Shown: positions 14,657 through 22,098 of the stretch, one piece after another
How the letters are laid out: every line of letters begins with the position of its first letter
Position numbering within the stretch: position 1 is the first letter of the stretch
Notes under the pieces: model-generated
Databases searched by the model: none
Told to the model about the DNA's origin: nothing
Seen by the model: the letters and a program-made list of their open reading frames with translations, nothing else
Assembly (NCBI GenBank): GCA_028717265.1
Contig: JAQUOE010000017.1
Coordinates: 1 to 32,429 of the forward strand
Length of the DNA: 32,429 nucleotides
Direction: 5' to 3'
DNA from: Actinomycetota bacterium
GTDB lineage: Bacteria; Actinomycetota; Humimicrobiia; Humimicrobiales; Humimicrobiaceae
Made by a program: the position numbers and the translations under genes

Positions 14657-15364
14657 TCATATATTTTTCATCTCATTGGAAAGCACTATTGCGTCCGCAA
14701 CTTCTCTCATCGTTCTCCTGTTGTCCATGGAAAATTTCTGTATTTTTCTGAAAGCTTCTTCTTCATCAAGGTTTTGCTCTTTCATCAGTATGCCCTTTGC
14801 CCGCTCAACTGCTTTTCTGGTTTCCAGTTCTTCTCTTATCACTCTGGTTTCCACAACCAGCCGGTAGTTTTCGATTACTATGGCCGCCTGATCCGCCACT
14901 GTCTTTAGGATATTTACTTCATAATCGCTGAAATGATGGGATTCCGATGTATAAATAGTAAGGACTCCTATGATCTTCCCCCTGACATGAAGGGGTACGC
15001 AGAGAAGAGAAACCAGACCCTCACTACGGGCTATTTCCTGATACTTATAATTTTTATCCTTTGCAATATCAAATACAGATATAGGTTTACCCTCCTGAGC
15101 TACTTTTCCTGCAATCCCCTCGCCTGGCTTAAGCGGATTTTTATTTATATATTCTTTATTGATGCTCTGGGTAGCTTTTATAGAAAGCTCTTTCTTTTTT
15201 GGATCAAGGAGCATAAGCGAACATATTTTGGATCCCATGACCTCTGCGGTAACGGTTACGATTAGTTTTAGAATATCCTCAAGATAGAGATCCGAAGTCA
15301 TTGCTTCGCTTATTTTAGAAAGCGCCTCTATGATATCTCTTGCATTCTCTATCTTATTATTCAT
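14657..15364 (-). CDS. GAF-ANTAR transcription antitermination regulator
   Basis: This 235-residue protein has a GAF sensor (about 20-170, with P-G-E-G-I-A-G-K-V-A and L-L-C-V-P-L-H-V-R-G-K-I-I-G-V-L) joined by a helical linker to a C-terminal ANTAR domain (about 176-231). The ANTAR pattern is clear: R-K-A-V-E-R-A-K-G-I-L-M, A-F-R-K-I-Q-K-F-S-M-D-N and R-T-M-R-E-V-A-D-A-I. ANTAR domains bind RNA with two hexaloop hairpins and prevent intrinsic termination. The GAF ligand is unknown; without a receiver domain, regulation is probably by a small molecule. A matching RNA target lies in the glutamate synthase leader, so I infer control of nitrogen assimilation. Confidence 0.92.
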   Translation of the reverse strand: MNNKIENARDIIEALSKISEAMTSDLYLEDILKLIVTVTAEVMGSKICSLMLLDPKKKELSIKATQSINKEYINKNPLKPGEGIAGKVAQEGKPISVFDIAKDKNYKYQEIARSEGLVSLLCVPLHVRGKIIGVLTIYTSESHHFSDYEVNILKTVADQAAIVIENYRLVVETRVIREELETRKAVERAKGILMKEQNLDEEEAFRKIQKFSMDNRRTMREVADAIVLSNEMKNI

Positions 15365-15512
15365 CTTTATTAAATTTACTAAGTGTCTTTTTTATATTAT
15401 CAAGTAATATACGAGTTTTTATTATAGTATATAAAACTTCAAAATAGAATAAACGCAAAAAGATTAAGATGTTCTTTCAGGCTTGATTGTCAGGGTATCG
15501 ACTTTGAAGGTA

Positions 15513-15541
15513 TTTACAAAATATCTCAATATAGATAGAAT
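15513..15541 (+). promoter_or_regulatory. Promoter of tRNA-Glu
   Basis: TTTACA (15513-15518) and TAGAAT (15536-15541) are separated by 17 bases, and the tRNA begins about 14 bases after the expected start site. This is a normal sigma-A-type arrangement. No clear terminator follows the tRNA. Confidence 0.6.
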
Positions 15542-15561
15542 TCTAAACTGCTGCATAATCC

Positions 15562-15637
15562 GGCGCATTCGTCTAGTGGCCCAGGACATGGCCCTCTCAC
15601 GGCTAAAACAGGGGTTCGACTCCCCTATGCGCTACCA
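15562..15637 (+). tRNA. tRNA-Glu (anticodon CTC), CCA encoded
   Basis: A full cloverleaf of 76 bases can be drawn. The acceptor stem is GGCGCAT/ATGCGCT, whose first pair is G1-U72. The D stem is GTCT/GGAC, and the anticodon stem TGGCC/GGCTA carries loop CTCTCAC, giving anticodon CTC, which reads GAG. The variable loop has 4 bases, the T stem is AGGGG/CCCCT with loop TTCGACT, the discriminator is A, and CCA is encoded. It stands alone, with an AT-richer accessory block beginning on its 3' side. Confidence 0.93.
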
Positions 15638-15882
15638 ATTAATACATGCATTTATAATTTCAAAATATATCTATCGAATATTACTGTGAATTTAAGTCCC
15701 CTATCCCGTACTGTCCTGAAGATTCTATTCCTCTATTCAAGAAAGGCACGTGTTAATAGCAATTTGCAATATTATTTATATATGTTAGGGTATATAGGGC
15801 TTAGTTTTTGTATAAAAGATTTTTTTGTTTACCCTTGCATATATAAAATAAATCCAAAAAAATCCAGTATTTTACTTATTAT
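15638..15882. other. Intergenic region after tRNA-Glu, no gene seen
   Basis: About 245 bases of AT-rich sequence. I find no supported coding frame, no T-box motif and no long repeat of the tRNA 3' end. The only similarity to the tRNA tail is an 8-base match, TCCCCTAT, near 15697, which is too short to call an attachment site. Confidence 0.5.
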
Positions 15883-15910
15883 TTGATATTGCCCGAAAAG
15901 GGCATATAAA
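15883..15910 (+). promoter_or_regulatory. asnB promoter with palindrome filling the -35/-10 spacer
   Basis: TTGATA (15883-15888) and TATAAA (15905-15910) are 16 bases apart. The spacer contains TGCCC-GAAAA-GGGCA (15890-15904), a perfect 5-bp inverted repeat centred between the two boxes. It is a classic site for a repressor that would compete with RNA polymerase. It is GC-rich compared with its surroundings. The regulator is unknown. Confidence 0.55.
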
Positions 15911-15937
15911 AAATAATAGTAATCATACCTATTATTT
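15911..15937. promoter_or_regulatory. Inverted repeat over the asnB transcription start
   Basis: AAATAATAG (15911-15919) and CTATTATTT (15929-15937) are exact inverse complements with nine bases between them. The element begins directly after the -10 box and covers the expected start site. It could be a second operator or a leader hairpin. High AT content makes chance similarity more likely than for the GC-rich palindrome next to it. Confidence 0.4.
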
Positions 15938-15960
15938 AGACATTAAAGGATGTGTTAATT

Positions 15961-17481
15961 TTGTGTGGGATTGCAGGAATCTGGGGAATACCGGATAAAT
16001 TAGTATTAAATTCTATGTTGGAAGAGATTATCCATAGGGGGCCCGACGGACAGGGAAAAATATTCCAAGACGAATTTGCTCTTGGGCATAACCGGCTATC
16101 TATTATTGATGTAGATGGTGGTGCTCAACCTATGACGAATGAAAATAAGTCATTAACGTTAATATTCAATGGAGAGATTTACAATTACAATGAGATTAAA
16201 AAGGACTTAAGTGACCACGAATTTGAAACTGATTCTGATTCAGAGGTAATACTCCACCTATTTGAGGATGAAGGTAAAGATGTGGTTAAAAGACTCGATG
16301 GAATGTTTGCTTTCGCCATATGTAGCAATAAAGATGTATTTATTGCAAGAGATCCTCTTGGAATAAAACCTCTATATTATGGCTATAAGGATGGTAATCT
16401 TTACTTTTCTTCTGAAATAAAATCTCTGGTTAAGGCAACAAATGATATAAATGAGTTTCCTGCAGGACACTATTTCACTAATTCACAAGGTTTTAAAAAA
16501 TATTATGACCTGCCTGCTATCCCGGAAAGGTTTTCGAAAGATATAGAAAAAATCACAAATAATATCAGAGAGAAGTTAGAAGATGCTGTTATAAAAAGAT
16601 TAATGTCGGATGTTCCTTTAGGAGTGTTTTTAAGTGGAGGTTTAGATAGCAGCCTTATTTCCTCAATAGCAAGAAAAAATACTGAAGGCATACTTCATTC
16701 TTTTGCTGTGGGTACTCCTCAAAGTACAGATATTTTACATTCAGAAGAAATATCAAAGTATATTGGAACCAGGCACCATACTTTTAAATATGATATAAAA
16801 GAGGTCTTGAGGATACTGCCAGAGGTCATATTTCATTTGGAATCATTTGATCCTGCACTTGTTAGAAGTGCCATACCGACTTATTTTGTATCAAGACTCG
16901 CCCAGGAATATGTAAAGGTCGTACTTTCTGGAGAGGGCGCAGATGAATTATTTGGAGGTTATCATTACTTAAAAAAGATTAGTAATACCAAAGAAGGATT
17001 ATATAGAGAACTTAGAAATATTACCGGCAGTCTTCACAATACCAATCTACAACGGGCGGACAGGATAACGATGGCAAATTCTATTGAGGAAAGAGTACCT
17101 TTTCTGGATATAGAATTAATTGAAGAAGCTTCAAAAATATCCCCTGAACTTAAATTATTTTTTAAAGAATCAGATGGTAATTTAATTGAAAAATGGATAT
17201 TAAGAAAAGTATCGGAAACTTATCTTCCTTACGATTTCGTATGGAGAAAAAAAGAAAAATTCTCGATAGGTAGCGGAACTGCTGAAATACTTGAAAGTTA
17301 CGCAGATGAAATTATAACAGATAATGAATTCGGTAAAAAAAACTTGATTTCTGATGTGGATATTAAGTCAAAAGAAGAATTGCTATATTACAAGATATTC
17401 AAGCGATTTTATAGATCGTCAAATATAATAAAGACAATAGGTAGAAGCAGAAGTCTCAATCCAGGAGTTGTTTATAACTAA
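15961..17481 (+). CDS. asnB: Asparagine synthase (glutamine-hydrolysing), short form
   Basis: AsnB makes asparagine from aspartate, ATP and glutamine. The start is TTG at 15961. AAAGGA lies ten bases upstream, and this start leaves Cys2 as the N-terminal nucleophile (M-C-G-I-A-G-I-W-G), as the mechanism requires; an upstream GTG at 15952 would bury it. Class II amidotransferase motifs H-R-G-P-D-G, R-L-S-I-I-D and F-N-G-E-I-Y-N-Y come first. The synthetase domain follows with S225-G-G-L-D-S-S and G-E-G-A-D-E-L-F-G-G. The 506 residues are fewer than in typical bacterial AsnB (about 550-630) and closer to archaeal forms. It could instead amidate a specialised substrate. Confidence 0.85.
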   Translation: MCGIAGIWGIPDKLVLNSMLEEIIHRGPDGQGKIFQDEFALGHNRLSIIDVDGGAQPMTNENKSLTLIFNGEIYNYNEIKKDLSDHEFETDSDSEVILHLFEDEGKDVVKRLDGMFAFAICSNKDVFIARDPLGIKPLYYGYKDGNLYFSSEIKSLVKATNDINEFPAGHYFTNSQGFKKYYDLPAIPERFSKDIEKITNNIREKLEDAVIKRLMSDVPLGVFLSGGLDSSLISSIARKNTEGILHSFAVGTPQSTDILHSEEISKYIGTRHHTFKYDIKEVLRILPEVIFHLESFDPALVRSAIPTYFVSRLAQEYVKVVLSGEGADELFGGYHYLKKISNTKEGLYRELRNITGSLHNTNLQRADRITMANSIEERVPFLDIELIEEASKISPELKLFFKESDGNLIEKWILRKVSETYLPYDFVWRKKEKFSIGSGTAEILESYADEIITDNEFGKKNLISDVDIKSKEELLYYKIFKRFYRSSNIIKTIGRSRSLNPGVVYN

Positions 17482-17529
17482 ATACTCTTATTAACATAAC
17501 ATTATCTATAATGAACAAGTTTTTTTAGG

Positions 17530-17631
17530 TCAATTAGTCCTTTCAGAATCCTGTTCGAAATTTTGTAACCCGGGGCTACCATTATATGTAAATGCAAGAA
17601 CCTCTTTATTGAATTTTTCAAATTTAACCAT
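17530..17631 (-). other. Possible small ORF or gene remnant on the minus strand
   Basis: Between asnB and the next gene, a minus-strand frame with no stop from 17733 to 17530 contains an ATG-started 33-codon piece with protein-like composition (K-E-V-L-A-F-T-Y-N-G-S-P-G-L-Q-N-F-E). No ribosome site is evident. It has higher GC than the flanking AT-rich DNA. It may be the end of a lost gene or chance. I recognise no family. Confidence 0.25.
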
Positions 17632-17752
17632 TAGAGGTATGAAATTGTAATTCCGGTCTTTTAATTTAAAATAAAAAATAATAGTTTTATAATATTTGAA
17701 TATAATATAAAGGTATTTATTATTAAAAACTTTTTAGAAACATGTGTTTAAT

Positions 17753-18550
17753 ATGAGTAATACGGAATTCTTTAATCCTTTCGAAGGTGATATTGGAGAT
17801 TATGAAATTAAAAGATGGTTGGATCAATTCGAAAAGACAGAACAGCCGCTTATCATTAAGTTATTAGAAGAATTTAAATATTACAGTTTGAAAAAAGTTA
17901 ATATATTCTTAAAGAAGCTCTGGACTATGATTTTTAAGGATTTAAAAACTCCAATTGATAATGTTTGGTTTGTTCCCGTAGGCTGCGTCGCGAAAAGCAG
18001 TTCAGCTATATCTTACTTTTTTAAAAAAGTAAACGATCTTGATATAGATAAATTCATTTCTATAAATGAAATCAATTCAATTAAAATTGACAGTGAGGCA
18101 ACTATTGTATTTCTGGATGACTACATTGGTTCAGGAAATCAGGCAAGTATGTTCTGGAGTTCGAAAATCAAAGAAAAATATATATATAAATCATGTAATT
18201 CGTTGTTTTATGGAGTCCTTGTTGGTTTAAATGAAGGTATTCAAAAAGTAGAGACAAATACTAATTTTAAAGTTAAGGCAATTGATATTTTGAATGAGGG
18301 AGATCTTCCTTTTTCAGAAAAATCTAAAATATTTAATAACGGAAAAGAAAAAGAGGAAATAAAAAAAATAATAAAAAAATATGGTGAAAAATTCTTTCCA
18401 AAATATCCTTTTGGATATAATTCTTTAGGTACATTAATTGGTTTCTTTTACAGTACCCCGAATAGTACATTCCCAATATTTTGGTCTACGGAAAACGCAT
18501 GGAAACCTTTATTACCTCCTGGTGAATCTCTTAATGATGCTTATGCTTAA
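17753..18550 (+). CDS. Phosphoribosyltransferase-like protein (PRTase-CE-like)
   Basis: A 265-residue soluble protein. The core reads I-V-F-L-D122-D-Y-I-G-S-G-N-Q, a form of the PRPP-binding motif of type I phosphoribosyltransferases (hydrophobic strand, two acids, then a Gly/Ser-rich loop). Upstream is V-G-C-V-A-K-S-S-S-A-I-S-Y-F-F-K. The C-terminus has G-F-F-Y-S-T-P-N-S-T-F-P-I-F-W and W-K-P-L. From memory this combination matches the phosphoribosyltransferase-like families described in predicted prokaryotic conflict systems, where substrate is unknown. No classic defence partner is adjacent, only asnB upstream and convergent sdr. Low GC suggests transfer. Start is ATG 17753; GTG 17744 is possible. 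Confidence 0.65.
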   Translation: MSNTEFFNPFEGDIGDYEIKRWLDQFEKTEQPLIIKLLEEFKYYSLKKVNIFLKKLWTMIFKDLKTPIDNVWFVPVGCVAKSSSAISYFFKKVNDLDIDKFISINEINSIKIDSEATIVFLDDYIGSGNQASMFWSSKIKEKYIYKSCNSLFYGVLVGLNEGIQKVETNTNFKVKAIDILNEGDLPFSEKSKIFNNGKEKEEIKKIIKKYGEKFFPKYPFGYNSLGTLIGFFYSTPNSTFPIFWSTENAWKPLLPPGESLNDAYA

Positions 18551-18596
18551 TATATATTTCAAAATGTTCCTTGAATAGAAAAAATGAATTAGTGAC

Positions 18597-19343
18597 CTAC
18601 CCCATATAGTCTCCACCATTAACAAAGATATTCTGCCCATTTATATATGTGTCTTCATTGACAATATAATATGCTACTTTAAAAATATCTTCAGAAGTGC
18701 CAATTCTTTGAAGAGGAATTAAATTAACCGTACTTTCAAAATTATTTTTATCGTAAAGATCGTATCTGGTCATGACTTCTTCTGTATTGATCAAACCGGG
18801 AATTATGCAGTTTACTCTAATTTTGGGTGCAAGCTCCAATGCCAGACATTTTGTCAGCGTTATTACACCTGCCTTGGCACTGCAATAATTTACACCATTT
18901 CTTCGCCCCCTAATTCCGGTTGAGGCACCAATATTGATAATATGTCCATTTTCTCCTTTAAAATGGAAAGCAAATTCTTGCGAACATATAAAGGTACCGG
19001 TTAAATTTGTATCAATAACTCTCTTCCATTTTTCGTCGGTCATATTTAAAAAAGAATCGTCAATGTTCAATCCGGCATTATTAATTAAAGCATCTACCTT
19101 ATCAAATTTTTCAATAACCTGATCAAACATAAGTTTTACCTGTTCCCTATCTGATACATCAGCTTTAATTTTCAATATACCATTAGAAAATGCCGAAATC
19201 TCATTAAATAATGCCGAAGCTTCTTTCTCCGATTTTGAATAATTTAAAACAACCTTAAAACCTTTTAATGCAAAATTTTTTATTAACAATGCACCAATTC
19301 CCTTAGAAGAACCTGTTATTAAAATTACTTTTCTTTCACCCAT
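18597..19343 (-). CDS. Short-chain dehydrogenase/reductase (FabG-like)
   Basis: A 248-residue NAD(P)-dependent oxidoreductase with a classical SDR fold. The cofactor loop T-G-S-S-K-G-I-G is at residues 10-17, N-N-A-G near 88-91, the catalytic Ser in I-G-A-S-T-G, and Y-C-S-A-K gives the Tyr and Lys of the active site. The C-terminus N-G-Q-N-I-F-V-N-G-G is typical. It resembles 3-oxoacyl-ACP reductases, but no fatty acid genes are near, so substrate is unknown. It follows the MFS gene on the same strand after 160 bases. GGAATAGGT precedes the ATG. It converges on the PRTase-like gene. Confidence 0.85.
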   Translation of the reverse strand: MGERKVILITGSSKGIGALLIKNFALKGFKVVLNYSKSEKEASALFNEISAFSNGILKIKADVSDREQVKLMFDQVIEKFDKVDALINNAGLNIDDSFLNMTDEKWKRVIDTNLTGTFICSQEFAFHFKGENGHIINIGASTGIRGRRNGVNYCSAKAGVITLTKCLALELAPKIRVNCIIPGLINTEEVMTRYDLYDKNNFESTVNLIPLQRIGTSEDIFKVAYYIVNEDTYINGQNIFVNGGDYMG

Positions 19344-19503
19344 TACCTATTCCACGCATTCATATAATTGCTGATAAAGAATATCGGATAATTTTAGCGA
19401 AACAGTCCAGTCAATTATTATACAGAAATTTAGTGTTATAAAATAGTGCCTACTACAAGTTATGCAAATCATATATAAAATTACTATCAGAATTTTTTCA
19501 TGA

Positions 19504-20715
19504 TTACCATGGCTCAAGCTTTTGTATATTTATATTATCCTTATCTTTCTGTTTAATAAAAAATACAGGTATGATAAAACTTACCGCAGTTATTATTATT
19601 GGAACGAGCCAGAATTTTTGGTAATCAACAACACCGTTAAGTGTTGCGTAGCCCATAACGGCTCCGGCAATTAAATTTCCTGCCAGATTGCCCAGACCCA
19701 TTGTGAAAACTGTCGATAGCTGATGTACTCCTGTCCTTGCCGCCTTACTGCAATAGCTATCCAGTAAAATTATAGAAGGAACGAAATAGAATGTATATGC
19801 AAATCCATGCATAAATAAACCCGTAAACACAAAGATGACCGGATATCCAAAAAATAGGGCTATTAATTTAAATAATTCCATAATAAGACCAAGAATCATA
19901 ACTATCTTATAACCAAATTTCTTGATCAGCAGTCCGGTAATCAACATAGCAAGAATTTCCGATACTTGTCCAAGACTTAATAGGGGCATTAAATATTTAT
20001 TTGCAAAACCAATACTTTTCAAAAAAGGCGCGGCACCATAATAAAAATATCTTTCCACGAGGTTTGCCAGGAAACCAAATAATAACAAAAATACTATTTC
20101 CGGTTTAACAATTACTCTAATTGACTCAATGGGAACAATCCTTTTAAATTTTATTCTTTCCTTTTTTTTAGGAAATGTCAGAGAAAAAAAGCCCAGTATG
20201 AGTGTGGTTATACTGCAAAATATAAGAGTATCTTGAATCCTTTCGGGGTATAGGTCAAGCCAGAAATAAAATCCCCAGGCTACAATTACCCATCCGATTG
20301 TGCCCCAGACCCTTAAGAAACCATAATTCTTACTTTCTTCAATCGAAGAACCGTGGAATATAATAGCATTTACCAGTGCATAAGTGGGACCTATAATCAA
20401 CGAATAAAACAGATATAAAAATAAAACACCAAAAAAATTATTTTGGAAAGCAAGAAATCCCATAGACGCTGCACCGATAAACTGGCAGATCGTAAATAGT
20501 TTTTCGGCACTTATGATTTTATCCGCGATGAAGGATGTTACTACAGGTGATATGAAAGATGCAACAGACGACATTGCAATAATGATACCTGTTTGAAAGT
20601 TGCTGAAATGTAAATAATCCTTTAAGTATAAACTCAGTACAGGAATAACGGCTCCAATTGCCATAAACTGCAAAACCATTGTCACCGCTATTTTTATTTT
20701 AATCGAAAGTTTCAT
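19504..20715 (-). CDS. MFS permease, nucleoside:H+ symporter-like
   Basis: A 403-residue protein of about 12 membrane helices with a basic central loop near the middle (K-K-K-E-R-I-K-F-K-R). The general pattern (an N-terminal helix ending in P-V-L-S-L-Y-L-K-D, then F-x-T-G-I-I-I-A-M-S-S, then Y-G-F-L-R-V-W-G-T-I-G-W) is that of the NupG/LacY-like MFS branch. R-V-W-G-x-I-G-W is strongly conserved there. A nucleoside or sugar is the likely cargo. Taken with the PRTase-like protein and SDR, uptake of a ribosylated compound is possible, but this is inference. GGTGAA is an adequate ribosome site. It is the first gene of a two-gene minus-strand block. Confidence 0.8.
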   Translation of the reverse strand: MKLSIKIKIAVTMVLQFMAIGAVIPVLSLYLKDYLHFSNFQTGIIIAMSSVASFISPVVTSFIADKIISAEKLFTICQFIGAASMGFLAFQNNFFGVLFLYLFYSLIIGPTYALVNAIIFHGSSIEESKNYGFLRVWGTIGWVIVAWGFYFWLDLYPERIQDTLIFCSITTLILGFFSLTFPKKKERIKFKRIVPIESIRVIVKPEIVFLLLFGFLANLVERYFYYGAAPFLKSIGFANKYLMPLLSLGQVSEILAMLITGLLIKKFGYKIVMILGLIMELFKLIALFFGYPVIFVFTGLFMHGFAYTFYFVPSIILLDSYCSKAARTGVHQLSTVFTMGLGNLAGNLIAGAVMGYATLNGVVDYQKFWLVPIIITAVSFIIPVFFIKQKDKDNINIQKLEPW

Positions 20716-20858
20716 TTCACCAGCTTTTAATGATAATTATAAATTTTACCTAAAAACAATCTTTTTAAAATCTTTTTTAATAATTATTTTTTGATATCTA
20801 CACAAATTAACTATTTTAAGGTTTAAATCCTAAATGATTAATTAATTTAATATTTTAC

Positions 20859-20887
20859 TTGACTTTATTAATATTTTTAATTATATT
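20859..20887 (+). promoter_or_regulatory. Promoter of the DUF2089 operon
   Basis: TTGACT (20859-20864), a 17-base spacer and TATATT (20882-20887) form a strong sigma-A-type promoter. The expected start is about 35 bases before the first ATG. The region 20716-20858 is very AT-rich and I see no other feature in it. Confidence 0.7.
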
Positions 20888-20928
20888 TATTAAGATATTT
20901 AATTTATTATATTACCAGGGATGATGAA

Positions 20929-21297
20929 ATGACCAGAGATTGGAAAGATTTAACAGAGATAACGAAGGGTGAAGTGGTTGAGGTGGAAAAAGTAAGATTG
21001 AAACGAAGCGGAATTTCGATTGAAGGTAACTTCGAACTTCCTCCCCTTGCCCAATTAACTATTGAAGATCAGATCTTTATAGCTGCTTTTGTAAGATGCT
21101 TCGGATCCATCAAAGAAATGGAGGAGCTTTTCGGGATAAGTTACCCCACGGTAAAAAACAGGCTCGGCAGGATCGCAGAGAAACTTGAATTCGTGGAAAT
21201 CAATCCTCCTGCTTCAGGCGATGAAGTACTTAATCAGCTTAAAAAGGGAGAAATATCCGTAGATGAAGCTGTAAAAAAACTGGGAGGTGAGAAATGA
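20929..21297 (+). CDS. DUF2089-type DNA-binding protein lacking zinc-ribbon cysteines
   Basis: A 122-residue protein. The central part, E-G-N-F-E-L-P-P-L-A-Q-L-T-I-E-D-Q-I-F-I followed by G-I-S-Y-P-T-V-K-N-R-L, is the DUF2089 winged/HTH core, a probable DNA reader. Relatives begin with a CxxC zinc ribbon. Here the equivalent region has lost all those cysteines but keeps the spacing. The C-terminal V-L-N-Q-L-K-K-G-E-I-S-V-D-E-A-V-K-K-L is a SHOCT-like short helical tail, shared with the third gene of the operon. It overlaps the next gene by four bases. It probably regulates its own operon, which resembles the envelope-stress yvlB/DUF4097 groups. Confidence 0.8.
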   Translation: MTRDWKDLTEITKGEVVEVEKVRLKRSGISIEGNFELPPLAQLTIEDQIFIAAFVRCFGSIKEMEELFGISYPTVKNRLGRIAEKLEFVEINPPASGDEVLNQLKKGEISVDEAVKKLGGEK

Positions 21298-21569
21298 TTC
21301 CATTACTGCTAAGAATTCGCATCAGGAGGAAAAGTCATAGAGGTGTCAGTCTGTGGCTGCCGCTTTTTCTGTTCTGGTTGATTGCTCTGCCGTTTCTGAT
21401 TGCACTCTTACCTCTTGTACTTATTGCGGCACTCATTCTATGGCCATCCGGGAAGGGGAAACCTATCCTGTGTGCCTACCTTATGATCTTCAGGCTGATC
21501 GGATGTTTATCCGGATTAAAAATAGATATAAGGTCCGTGGATAATACGATTTATATAAATTTAATATAA
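21294..21569 (+). CDS. Small two-helix membrane protein
   Basis: A 91-residue protein with a basic N-terminus (R-I-R-I-R-R-K-S-H-R) and a long hydrophobic section (about 20-50) that forms two closely spaced helices. A weaker hydrophobic stretch (about 58-72) and a short soluble end follow. GGAGGTGAGAA inside the upstream gene is its ribosome site, and the ATGA overlap indicates coupling. No family recognised. It may be the membrane partner of the two SHOCT-like proteins. Confidence 0.7.
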   Translation: MIPLLLRIRIRRKSHRGVSLWLPLFLFWLIALPFLIALLPLVLIAALILWPSGKGKPILCAYLMIFRLIGCLSGLKIDIRSVDNTIYINLI

Positions 21570-21584
21570 CAAAAGGAGAGAAAA

Positions 21585-22001
21585 ATGAACGAAGAAAGAA
21601 AAACAATTCTTGAAATGCTCGCAGAAGGAAAAATAAACACCGAAGAGGCTGAAAGACTTTTGTCAGCATTATCAAAAGAAACCGAAACAGGTTCAGATGT
21701 CACGAAAATAAAATCAGGCTATAAGTACCTCAGAGTAGTCGTCGAACCGGGACCGGAAAGCGAAAATTCCGAAAGGGTAAATATCAGGGTACCGTTAAAA
21801 TTGATAAGGGCAGGATTGAAACTGGCATCTTTTATTCCTAAAGATGCACAGGTCAAGGTCAATGAAGCCTTACATGAAAAAGGAATCGACACGGATTTTT
21901 CCAAAATCAAACCCGAGGATCTCGAAGACCTGCTGGGGCAGCTTAATGATCTCACAGTCGATGTCGAAGGCAAGGAGAAAATAAAGGTATTTTGCGAATA
22001 A
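21585..22001 (+). CDS. SHOCT-like/YvlB N-terminal domain protein
   Basis: A 138-residue soluble acidic protein. Residues 4-30 (I-L-E-M-L-A-E-G-K-I-N-T-E-E-A-E-R-L-L-S-A-L) are the SHOCT-like helical hairpin that begins YvlB/DUF4097 proteins. The rest, with V-N-I-R-V-P-L-K-L-I-R-A-G-L-K-L, is typical of the short form without the DUF4097 beta domain. It sits behind AAAGGAGAG and is the last gene before a terminator. A role in envelope-stress sensing with its neighbours is inferred from family context only. Confidence 0.75.
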   Translation: MNEERKTILEMLAEGKINTEEAERLLSALSKETETGSDVTKIKSGYKYLRVVVEPGPESENSERVNIRVPLKLIRAGLKLASFIPKDAQVKVNEALHEKGIDTDFSKIKPEDLEDLLGQLNDLTVDVEGKEKIKVFCE

Positions 22002-22035
22002 ACAAAGATAACGCCGGGATAAACCGTAGCATCGC

Positions 22036-22086
22036 TTAAGGGCTGCTCATTTATGTATTATTTATATAAACAAGAGCAGCCTTTAA
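22036..22086. terminator. Terminator between convergent genes
   Basis: TTAAGGGCTGCTC (22036-22048) pairs with GAGCAGCCTTTAA (22074-22086), 13 pairs with one G-U, closing a 25-base AT-rich loop. The short T-run lies within the arm, so it is not textbook, but its position between two converging genes supports use in both directions. Confidence 0.6.
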
Positions 22087-22098
22087 TATTAACGGTAT

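Noticed and set aside
15690-15705. Attachment-site duplicate of the tRNA-Glu 3' end
   Set aside because: The shared stretch is only eight bases and lies just outside the tRNA, with no integrase nearby.
15638-15960. T-box leader for asnB
   Set aside because: No conserved T-box AGGGTGG-type antiterminator bulge or specifier stem was found; a two-palindrome promoter explains the region better.
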